Origin: Sporomusa sphaeroides DSM 2875
GTDB lineage: Bacteria > Bacillota > Negativicutes > Sporomusales > Sporomusaceae
Reading direction: 5' to 3'
Length of the DNA stretch: 64,000 nucleotides
Assembly: GCF_001941975.2 (NCBI RefSeq)
Contig: NZ_CP146991.1
Location: 1,440,524-1,504,523 of the forward strand
Part shown: one piece after another, positions 56,974 through 64,000 of the stretch
Numbering within the stretch: the stretch's first letter is position 1
Layout: every line of letters starts with the position of its first letter
The notes under the pieces: generated by a model
The model's database searches: none
What the model saw: the letters and a program-made list of their open reading frames with translations, nothing else
Told to the model about the DNA's origin: nothing
Made by a program: the position numbers and the translations under genes

Positions 56974-58014
56974 ATGACCAGGGAGATATTGATAATTAGA
57001 TTAAGTTCCATTGGTGATGTTATCCATTGTACACCGGTAGCCGGGTCGCTGAAAGCCGCCTGGCCTGACTGTAGAATCACCTGGCTTGTCGGTGAGACTT
57101 GCGCTGACCTTATCAAAGATAATCCGCACATTGATGAAATCATGGTATGGCCGCGGGAACGGTTTGATAAACATCTCAGAGAATATGAGTTCAGCCAGGC
57201 GCTTGCCTTATGGCGGGATTTGCGGCAACAGCTGGCGGTAAAGTCTTTTTATGCGGTACTTGATATTCACGGCCTGTTTCTTACCGGGATGATCGCCAGG
57301 CTGGTAAGGACTGACCGGCGTATCGGCCTTAAGTGTGCCAGAGAGCTTAATCCCCTATTTATGACCGAGAAGGCGGCTCCGCTCGGGACCCATATTATCG
57401 ACCGGTATTTGGGGGTGTTAACCGCCCTGGGTATTCGTCCCGCCTGCCGGGAAATGCTGCTGATGGTTCCGGGGGAAGCCAGGGAATTTGCGCAGCATTT
57501 TTTGCAGCAAGCGCAAGTTGCCGCTGAAGACCGGTTGGCCGTATTGGTTCCCGGTACCACCTGGCCGACTAAGAACTGGCCGGCAGAACGGTTCGCGGCA
57601 ACGGCGGCGCGGCTTGCCCAAGATTTCAAAATACTGTTGTGCGGTGGCAAGAGCGAGTTGGCTCTGGGACGGGAAATAGTGGCTAAGGCCGGTGTGCCGG
57701 TAATCAATGCGATCGGGCAGACCAGTCTTTTAGAGATGGCGGCTATTCTTGGGTGCGCAGCTGTCGTTATTGCCGGCGATACCGGGCCGCTCTACATGGC
57801 GGCTGCCTTAGGCACGCCAACGGTAGCCATTTTCGGGCCGACCAATCCGGCAACCTATGTACCTCCAGGCAAGAATAATGCGTTTGTCTATAACCAACAG
57901 GCCTGTTCATTTTGTCATAAAACAAAATGCCGGCTAAAAAGTATGGATTGTATAAGCAGCGTGCAGCCGGCAGCCGTTGTCGAGCAGGTTTACCGGGTAG
58001 GGAAAAAATCATAA
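56974..58014 (+). CDS. Glycosyltransferase family 9 (ADP-heptose:LPS heptosyltransferase-like)
   Basis: About 346 residues with the GT9 pattern: REILIIRLSSIGDVIHCTPVAGSLKAAWPDCRITWLV at the start, LVPGTTWPTKNWPAERFAATAARLA near 190, and AGDTGPLYMAAALGTPTVAIFGPTNPATYVPPG near 270. Members add heptose or related sugars to the LPS inner core, so the gene implies an outer membrane. The ATG at 56974 is used because AAGGCGG lies 7 bases upstream. No other LPS genes are adjacent. Confidence 0.9.
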   Translation: MTREILIIRLSSIGDVIHCTPVAGSLKAAWPDCRITWLVGETCADLIKDNPHIDEIMVWPRERFDKHLREYEFSQALALWRDLRQQLAVKSFYAVLDIHGLFLTGMIARLVRTDRRIGLKCARELNPLFMTEKAAPLGTHIIDRYLGVLTALGIRPACREMLLMVPGEAREFAQHFLQQAQVAAEDRLAVLVPGTTWPTKNWPAERFAATAARLAQDFKILLCGGKSELALGREIVAKAGVPVINAIGQTSLLEMAAILGCAAVVIAGDTGPLYMAAALGTPTVAIFGPTNPATYVPPGKNNAFVYNQQACSFCHKTKCRLKSMDCISSVQPAAVVEQVYRVGKKS

Positions 58015-58032
58015 ATCAGCTAAAGAATAGCA

Positions 58033-58066
58033 AGAAGAGAGAGCCATTGGCTCTCTCTTTTAAACT
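58033..58066. terminator. Bidirectional terminator between the heptosyltransferase and RND genes
   Basis: AGAGAGAGCC pairs with GGCTCTCTCT around ATT, with T-rich and A-rich flanks, between convergent genes. Confidence 0.8.
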
Positions 58067-58082
58067 TTTTACTAACTTTGCA

Positions 58083-61000
58083 TCAACTGCTATGTTTCAA
58101 TTTGAAGGCCTTGTATTTAGCAACTCCGTATTCAATAGCAACAAATAATACGGGAATCAGGAAGATACCCAGACCGGTAGCTACCACCATGCCGCCGACA
58201 ACTGTTGTTCCCAGTGCCGAACGGGCGGCAGCTCCGGCACCTGTTGATAATGCCAGCGGGATGCAGCCTAAAATGAAGGCAAACGAGGTCATCAAAATTG
58301 GCCGCAGTCTGAGTTTTGATGCTTCAATGGCTGCCTGTACCGGTTCCATGCCATTGTCTGTCCTGACTTTGGCATATTCTACAATCAGGATAGCGTTTTT
58401 GGCCGCCAGACCGATAAGCATAACCAAACCAATCTGCATGTAAACGCTATTTTCCATTCCCCGGGCATAGATGAAGAGGACTGAGCCTAAAATGCCGGTG
58501 GGGACCGATAACAGTACGGCAAAGGGCACGCTCCAGCTTTCATACAAAGCTGCCAGGCACAGGAAGACGAACAGGAGTGCAAAGCCGAAGATAATGGGGG
58601 TCTGCCCGCTGGAAAGCTTTTCTTCGCGGCTTAAATCCGCCCATTCGTAGGTAAAGGTTTGGGGCAATACCTCGGCTGCCACTTCTTCCAGTGCCTGCAT
58701 AGCCTGACCGGAACTGTAGCCTGCAGCCGTGGTAGCATTAATTTGCATAGCCGGATAACCGTTATAACGTTTTATCAGCGTCTGACCACTGGTGGCAACC
58801 GGTGTGATCAGGGTATTAAGCGGTACCATGGTACCGGCCGAGCTCCGTACATAGAAGAAGCGGGTCGCGTCCACATCGGAGCGGAATTCCGGCTCTGCCT
58901 GGAGCATAACCTTGTAGGTACGGCCAAAGCGGTTGAAGTCATTTACCTGAACACCGCCAAGGAAGGTTTGCAGGGCGGTAAATACATCCTGGACAGGTAC
59001 ACCCAGCGCTTTGGCTTTTTCCCTGTTTACTTCGTAGCGGTAGGAAGGAGTGTCTGCCCGGAAGCTGGATTGCGCCATAGCCAGTTCCGGACGCTTTCTG
59101 GCGGCTGCGATAAACTGCTGGGATACGTTGCTCATTTCGTCCAGCGGCGCGCCGCCCCTGTCCTGAATCATTAAGGTTAAGCCCCCAACGCTGCCAATGC
59201 CCGGCAGGGCAGGCGGGTTAAAGGCAAAAACAGTAGCTTCCGGTATAGTGCTTACCTTAGCCATGGCCTGCCCCAGAATGGCGTTTAACTGTGTATTGGG
59301 TGTTGTGCGGTCTGCCCATGGTTCCAGGCCGGCAATTACCATCGCGCCGTTCGGCTTTTGACCACCGGCCAGCATATCAAAACCGGCTATTTCCCCAGTG
59401 GTTTTCACGCCGGGAAGTGAGCGGTAGATTTCGCCGACCTGTTTGGCAATTGCCCGGGTGCGGTTCATATTGGCCCCTTCCGGCAGGCTGACGACAGATA
59501 ACATGAAGCCCTGGTCTTCATTAGGAACAAAAGTGGACGGAATAACCCGCAGCATACCGACACACAATATGACGATTACTGCTAAGCCTACACCCCAGAG
59601 ACTGGCCCGGCGAATTGAATGACGGACACCATCGGAATATTTTTCGGTTATCCGCTCAAACCATTTGTTGAAACGATCAAAAAATCTGCCCAACATGCCG
59701 GTGCGAGCTTCACCAGTATATGGCTTTAAAAACATGGCGCATAAGGCTGGTGTCAGTGTCAGGGCTACAATGGCCGACAAGGCCATGGAAACAGCAATGG
59801 TTAAGGCAAATTGCTTATACAGAACGCCGGTCGTTCCTGTGAAAAAGGCAACAGGAATGAAAACAGACGCAAGCACGAAAGCAATGGCGATAACCGGACC
59901 GGATACCTCTTCCATCGCCCGGATTGTCGCTTCCTTGGGATTTAGGCCGGAATGCCGCATGTGGTGCTCAACCGCTTCCACAACGACAATGGCATCATCA
60001 ACTACCAGACCAATGGCCAGTACCATGGCAAACAGGGTCAGTGTATTGATGGAAAATCCTAATATTACAAAGGCGCCAAAGGTGCCGATCAGGGAGACGG
60101 GAACTGCGAGCATTGGAATCAAGGTGGCGCGCCAATTTTGCAGGAATAGGTAAACAATAACCAATACCAGCGCAAGGGCTTCCAGGAAAGTATGGAATAC
60201 CTTTTCCAGAGACTCTTTAATATATTCGGTGCTATCGTTAAGGATGCGATATTCCAGATCTGGCGGGAAACGTTTGGCCGCATTGTCAATGACCTGCCGT
60301 ACACCGCTGATTGTTTCCAGAGCGTTGGCATCGGTCGTGAGCTGGACTGCAAAAACAACGGCATCTTTGCCGTCAAAATTACTTTTAAACGAATTATCCT
60401 TAGCACTTAATTCAATGGTGGCGATATCGCCTAAATAGATCGCCGACCCGTCCGAGTGCATGCGAATGATGACTTTCTTAAAATCTTCTTCGGTGGTCAG
60501 ACGACCCTGAACACTGGCCGTATATTGGAACTCCTGCTCCGGTATTGAGGGGAGCTGGCCAATGGTACCGGCCGGTGCCTGCACATTCTGCTCTTTTATG
60601 GCACTGGCGATGTCGGTAGCCGTAATTCCCAACTGCGCCAATTTATCCGGTTTGAGCCAAACCCGCATACTATAGTCGGTGCCATATTCGGCAACATCAC
60701 CGACACCTTTAACCCGCCGGATGTCATCAATGATGTTGATACTGCCGTAAGTCTTGAGAAACACGCTGTCATAGTTGCCCTGTGGGGAAATAAGAGAAAA
60801 ATACAAAGCCGTGTCAGGCGAAACCTTGCGGGTTGTTACGCCCATAAGCTGCACATCCTGAGGTAAACCGGAATTCGCCTGAGCTACCCGGTTTTGGGTG
60901 TACATTGTCACCATATCAGGATTTTGTCCTAATTCGAATTTGAGATTGAGTGAGTAGCGGCCAGTATCGGCACTGGTGGAGGTCATAGACACTGCACCTT

Positions 61001-61217
61001 CTACGCCGTTGGCCTGCTGTTCGATGACCTGGGCTACCGTTTGCTCCACGACATCAGCGTTAGCGCCGGTATAAGCGGTACTGACACTGACCTGTGGCGG
61101 CGTAATCTGCGGATATTGGGCAATTGGCAGGAAAAAGGCGGCAACACCGCCTGTCAGGGTAATGAGAATCGCGATAACAATCGCAAAGATAGGTCGATTA
61201 ATAAAAAACTTTGCCAT
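58083..61217 (-). CDS. RND multidrug efflux permease (HAE1/AcrB type)
   Basis: 1044 residues, the normal length of AcrB-like pumps. MAKFFINRPIFAIVIAILITLTGGVAAFFLPIAQYPQITPPQVSVSTAYTGA is the classic start. GLVVDDAIVVVEAVEHHM near residue 400 holds the proton-relay Asp pair in membrane helix 4, and RNxR-type loops and two large periplasmic domains are at usual positions. It works with the adaptor encoded just upstream and a TolC-like channel that is not in the window. AAGGAGG precedes the ATG. Confidence 0.96.
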   Translation of the reverse strand: MAKFFINRPIFAIVIAILITLTGGVAAFFLPIAQYPQITPPQVSVSTAYTGANADVVEQTVAQVIEQQANGVEGAVSMTSTSADTGRYSLNLKFELGQNPDMVTMYTQNRVAQANSGLPQDVQLMGVTTRKVSPDTALYFSLISPQGNYDSVFLKTYGSINIIDDIRRVKGVGDVAEYGTDYSMRVWLKPDKLAQLGITATDIASAIKEQNVQAPAGTIGQLPSIPEQEFQYTASVQGRLTTEEDFKKVIIRMHSDGSAIYLGDIATIELSAKDNSFKSNFDGKDAVVFAVQLTTDANALETISGVRQVIDNAAKRFPPDLEYRILNDSTEYIKESLEKVFHTFLEALALVLVIVYLFLQNWRATLIPMLAVPVSLIGTFGAFVILGFSINTLTLFAMVLAIGLVVDDAIVVVEAVEHHMRHSGLNPKEATIRAMEEVSGPVIAIAFVLASVFIPVAFFTGTTGVLYKQFALTIAVSMALSAIVALTLTPALCAMFLKPYTGEARTGMLGRFFDRFNKWFERITEKYSDGVRHSIRRASLWGVGLAVIVILCVGMLRVIPSTFVPNEDQGFMLSVVSLPEGANMNRTRAIAKQVGEIYRSLPGVKTTGEIAGFDMLAGGQKPNGAMVIAGLEPWADRTTPNTQLNAILGQAMAKVSTIPEATVFAFNPPALPGIGSVGGLTLMIQDRGGAPLDEMSNVSQQFIAAARKRPELAMAQSSFRADTPSYRYEVNREKAKALGVPVQDVFTALQTFLGGVQVNDFNRFGRTYKVMLQAEPEFRSDVDATRFFYVRSSAGTMVPLNTLITPVATSGQTLIKRYNGYPAMQINATTAAGYSSGQAMQALEEVAAEVLPQTFTYEWADLSREEKLSSGQTPIIFGFALLFVFLCLAALYESWSVPFAVLLSVPTGILGSVLFIYARGMENSVYMQIGLVMLIGLAAKNAILIVEYAKVRTDNGMEPVQAAIEASKLRLRPILMTSFAFILGCIPLALSTGAGAAARSALGTTVVGGMVVATGLGIFLIPVLFVAIEYGVAKYKAFKLKHSS

Positions 61218-61229
61218 GAACCCGCCTCC

Positions 61230-62363
61230 TTACTTCGTGCCCGGAATAGTCAGATCATTTAGTCCGATCATGGTGATGTTAAGCGGCGAACCTGGCTGGG
61301 TTTTCGCAAATCCTTCGACAACAACGATATCCTGGGGAGTAAGCCCTTCTTCGATAACTTGCAGATTGCCAATTTTGGGTCCTAATTTTACCGGCTTGGT
61401 CGTTGCTTCATTATTGGCGCCGGCAACAGTGACAAAGGTTTTACCCAGCATTTCCTGAACAGCCCGCTGGGGAATCAGTAATGCTCCCTGCCGGGTTTCA
61501 CCGACAGCCACTATTCTGGCAAACATGCCGGGTACCAGCAACTGGTTGGGATTATCGAAAGCGGCTTTCATGGCCAGAGTACCGGTTTGGTTGGCCATTC
61601 CCCGGTCAATCTGTTCCAGATGGCCGGGAAGCGGATACTCGCTGCCATCGCTGAGAATCAGTTTAAGGTTTTGTCCCCAGGCATCAGGGGAAGTGCCCAT
61701 TTTGGCAAATTTTAGATATTCATTTTCACTCATACTGAAGCGCACTTGTACGGGGTTGACTGTTGAGACAGTTGCCAGTACAGTACTGCCGGCCTGAACA
61801 TAGCCGCCGACACTTAACTCGTTTACACCAATCCGGCCATCTACCGGCGATACGATTAAGGTGTCTGACAAATCATTCTGGGCTTGCTCCAGTTTGGCCT
61901 GATAAGCTTTTACCAAAGCTTCTGCCTGCTCGGCCTGCGACACAGCCGTGTCCAGAATCTGAATGGCTATGCCTCCTTGACTTGCCAGGTTTTGATAGCG
62001 GGTAACATCGCGTTGGATATTGCTAAACGAAGCCTGCGCCTGGGCCACCTGCGCCTGGGCATCGGCTACCGCCGCCGCATATTTGCGACGGTCAATTTCA
62101 AACAGCGGTTGTCCGGCACGAATTGTATCGCCGCCGTTGACAAATTTACGGGAGATATTGCCAGAGACTTCTGATTTGACCTGGACTTCGTCTTTGGCGA
62201 TAATTTCACCAACAAACTCGTATGTAACAGGTGTATCCTGCTGAATAACCTGCATGGCTTTGACGACAACTTCCTGAGCCGGACGGGCAGTCTGCTGTTT
62301 ACTGCAGCCTGCTGTTACCACCAAGAACAGCACAGTCAGCCATATAATGCTTTTTCGGTTCAC
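61230..62363 (-). CDS. RND efflux periplasmic adaptor, lipoprotein
   Basis: 377 residues. A lipoprotein signal with lipobox VTAGC puts the lipidated Cys at residue 20. Membrane-fusion-protein domains follow: barrel-sandwich halves (EVQVKSEVSGNI near 60; DTLIVSPVDGRIGVNELSVGGYVQAG near 175), an alpha-helical hairpin in between, and a beta-barrel. It couples the permease to the outer-membrane channel. The GTG at 62363 with AAGGAG upstream is preferred to an ATG further up. First gene of the pump operon. Confidence 0.94.
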   Translation of the reverse strand: MNRKSIIWLTVLFLVVTAGCSKQQTARPAQEVVVKAMQVIQQDTPVTYEFVGEIIAKDEVQVKSEVSGNISRKFVNGGDTIRAGQPLFEIDRRKYAAAVADAQAQVAQAQASFSNIQRDVTRYQNLASQGGIAIQILDTAVSQAEQAEALVKAYQAKLEQAQNDLSDTLIVSPVDGRIGVNELSVGGYVQAGSTVLATVSTVNPVQVRFSMSENEYLKFAKMGTSPDAWGQNLKLILSDGSEYPLPGHLEQIDRGMANQTGTLAMKAAFDNPNQLLVPGMFARIVAVGETRQGALLIPQRAVQEMLGKTFVTVAGANNEATTKPVKLGPKIGNLQVIEEGLTPQDIVVVEGFAKTQPGSPLNITMIGLNDLTIPGTK

Positions 62364-62480
62364 TAGTATTTCTCCTTGTATTATAGAGTAGTAGTTATTA
62401 GAGCCCCTCTCCAAGGGCTATATGCTACACTGTAAAGGATGCTGTGGATTGGTTTTATCTCCTACCACCAGATGGTTCAA

Positions 62481-62614
62481 GAGAGGCTCCAACCGCAGCC
62501 CTTTGCAGGTTTGTTAATCAGTTAGATACCGCCAGACGGTTGATGTAGAACAAGGTTACAAGAGCAAAGTGTTCTGTGGGTACAGCATCAAATAATACCG
62601 TTGGAGGTCTTGCT
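62481..62614 (+). ncRNA. Candidate bridge RNA region of the IS110 element
   Basis: A non-coding stretch ahead of the transposase with hairpins AACC-GCA/TGC-GGTT, ACCG/CGGT and AGAACA/TGTTCT. In IS110 elements a bridge RNA with target- and donor-binding loops is encoded in such a non-coding end. The assignment is by position and foldability only. Confidence 0.45.
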
Positions 62615-63790
62615 ATGATTTGTGTCGGGATTGATGTCGCTAAGGATAAACACGACTGCTTCATCATCAGTTCGGAGGGTAAAGTCCTTGCAAATGTGTT
62701 CACCATCCAAAACAGCATGGAAGGATTTGGCTACCTGTTGGAAAAAATCCGTGCCTGTTCTTTGCCCCTGGACAAAATAAAGGTAGGGCTTGAGGCTACC
62801 GGACACTACAGCTACAACATTCTCGGGTTTCTCCTTGACAATGGTCTGGACACCTATGTCATTAACCCCTTGCACACCAATCTTTACCGGAAAAGCCTCA
62901 CCCTGCGAAAGACGAAGACTGACCGTGTCGATGCGCGAACAATTGCGGCTATGCTCATGTCTGATGTGGGCCTCAAGCCCTACACAGACACAGCTTACCA
63001 CAATGAGGAGCTAAAGTCACTCACCAGATACCGGTTCGACAAGGTGAAGGTACGCGCTAAGCTGAAGTCCTCAATTGCCAGGCTGGTATGCATCCTGTTC
63101 CCGGAGCTGGAAAAGCTGGTATCGTCACTCCATATGGCCTCTGTTTACGCCTTGCTCGATGAGTTCCCGGGGGCTAAGCAGATTGCAGCGGCACATCTGA
63201 CGCGGCTCACCCATTTGCTTGCCGAATCCTCCAAAGGCCGTTACGGACGGGACAAAGCCATAGAGATACGTGAAGCCGCCAGGCAATCGATTGGCTCTGT
63301 GACGACCGCGAAATCACTGGAACTGCGGCATACCATCCGGCTCATCCGTGAACTCGATGCCGAGATTGCGGAAATTGAACAGGTCATCCAACGCATCATG
63401 GACAAGATGCTTTCGCCTATTACCACGATTCCCGGCATTGGCTACAGGATGGGGGCTATGATTCTGTCTGAGGTGGGTGACTTTTCACGCTTTGATTCCC
63501 CTGACAAGATTTTGGCCTATGCCGGCCTGTCGCCCTCTACCTACCAATCCGGGCAGCTTAAAAATTGCTATGCCCATATGGAGAAGCGCGGCTCCAGATA
63601 CCTACGCTATGCCATCTTCAATGCCACAAAATTTGTTTGCCTTTGGGACCCTGTCTTTGCCGCTTACCTCGCCAGGAAACGCGCCGAGGGAAAGCATTAC
63701 AATGTGGCCATCTCTCATGCTGCCAAGAAGCTGGTCCGGCTCATTTATGCTCTGGAGAAATCCGGCGAGCCTTATCGTCTGGCAGCCTGA
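62615..63790 (+). CDS. IS110-family transposase
   Basis: 391 residues. The N-terminal RuvC-like DEDD domain begins CVGIDVAKDKHDCFI, with KTDRVDARTIA near residue 105. The C-terminal transposase domain has TTIPGIGYRMGAMILSEVGDFSRF near 270 and the serine motif in MEKRGSRYLRYAIFNAT near 325. The ATG at 62615 follows TTGGAGGTC; an upstream GTG in frame is less likely. The gene is intact, so the element could be active. Confidence 0.95.
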   Translation: MICVGIDVAKDKHDCFIISSEGKVLANVFTIQNSMEGFGYLLEKIRACSLPLDKIKVGLEATGHYSYNILGFLLDNGLDTYVINPLHTNLYRKSLTLRKTKTDRVDARTIAAMLMSDVGLKPYTDTAYHNEELKSLTRYRFDKVKVRAKLKSSIARLVCILFPELEKLVSSLHMASVYALLDEFPGAKQIAAAHLTRLTHLLAESSKGRYGRDKAIEIREAARQSIGSVTTAKSLELRHTIRLIRELDAEIAEIEQVIQRIMDKMLSPITTIPGIGYRMGAMILSEVGDFSRFDSPDKILAYAGLSPSTYQSGQLKNCYAHMEKRGSRYLRYAIFNATKFVCLWDPVFAAYLARKRAEGKHYNVAISHAAKKLVRLIYALEKSGEPYRLAA

Positions 63791-63928
63791 TTCTCTCTCG
63801 ATAGCCCGCATGGCGTCCTGTGGACGTCTGTTTTGCTATACCCTTTTTTGAACCATCTGTTTTTTGTCCTCCATCCTCAAATTCGGGCTTGACTTTTAAT
63901 AGTTAGTCTCTCATTTGACAATATAAAA

Positions 63929-64000
63929 TTATTTGGTTACTCCATGCAAGTAGATTTCAAGTGCCTGGGCTGCATATTGCTCGGCATTATCTTCCTTGTC
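63929..64000 (-). CDS. C-terminal end of a probable TetR/AcrR regulator (partial)
   Basis: The last 23 residues of a minus-strand gene running off the window, reading DNAEQYAAQALEIYLHGVTK at the end. The pattern of a final amphipathic helix ending in a short Gly-containing tail is common in TetR-family regulators, which often precede RND pump operons in this orientation. Identification is tentative. The IS110 element separates it from the pump genes. Confidence 0.4.
   Translation of the reverse strand, partial: DKEDNAEQYAAQALEIYLHGVTK

Larger units (their letters stand above)
62465..63865 (+). mobile_element. IS110-family insertion sequence
   Basis: Contains one transposase gene. CAGATGGTTCAA (62469-62480) and TTGAACCATCTG (63848-63859) form a 12-base inverted repeat near the two ends, which suits subterminal repeats. 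The true ends cannot be fixed because IS110 elements lack terminal repeats and target duplications. The long 5' non-coding segment (62481-62614) folds into several hairpins and may encode the guide (bridge) RNA. It lies between the RND operon and a probable TetR gene. Confidence 0.75.

Overview
The window looks like chromosome from an anaerobic, diderm (outer-membrane-bearing) Firmicute, most likely a Negativicute of the Sporomusa/Pelosinus type; this is inference from gene content, with no phylogeny run. Firmicute traits are a T-box leader, a guanine riboswitch in tandem with a ykkC-class aptamer, a BirA-type biotin operator and BioW-based pimelate activation. Diderm traits are a two-partner secretion pair, an LPS-type heptosyltransferase and an RND efflux pump. 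Anaerobic traits are a single-chain pyruvate:ferredoxin oxidoreductase, a four-subunit 2-oxoacid:ferredoxin oxidoreductase and a Feo ferrous-iron importer. No rRNA, tRNA or CRISPR array was seen.

Layout. 0-2.3 kb: tail of a TpsB transporter and its secreted TpsA partner. 2.4-7.5 kb: metA (acetyl-CoA type), a PfpI/DJ-1 protein, an acyl-CoA synthetase, a GNAT protein and an NlpC/P60 hydrolase. 7.5-15.7 kb: purine locus, with a tandem riboswitch leader, an NCS2 permease and purE-C-F-M-N-H. 15.7-21.1 kb: a SIMPL protein, an HD protein, an unusual bacterial choline/carnitine-type acyltransferase between REP-like repeats, and a WG-repeat protein. 21.1-26 kb: T-box-controlled Na+/solute symporter with a 33-residue accessory protein; a MocR regulator divergent from azlCD. 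26-32.4 kb: a YmaF-like protein and a BirA-controlled biotin operon (bioB, membrane protein, bioW-F-D-A). 32.5-35.6 kb: feoA, a FeoB split into two genes, and a DtxR/MntR regulator. 35.7-38.8 kb: YigZ, an RluA-type pseudouridine synthase, mutY and a 31-residue ORF. 39.3-42.8 kb: PFOR. 43-52.8 kb: HutD, an amino-acid-sensing histidine kinase and its sigma-54 activator, gltS behind a clear -24/-12 promoter, ftcD, fchA and korDABC. 53-58 kb: YczE-like protein, RarD, topB and a heptosyltransferase. 58-64 kb: RND pump genes, an IS110-family element and the tail of a probable TetR regulator.

How the genes fit together. Guanine and (probably) PRPP jointly gate the permease, and perhaps the pur genes. 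The 43-53 kb block reads as one catabolic theme: sense an amino acid, import glutamate or an analogue, handle formiminoglutamate, and oxidise 2-oxoglutarate with ferredoxin. The biotin operon carries an unassigned S-component-like membrane protein beside BioW, suggesting uptake of pimelate or another precursor. Several dispersed hairpin-forming intergenic repeat families run through the window and are not explained by any gene.
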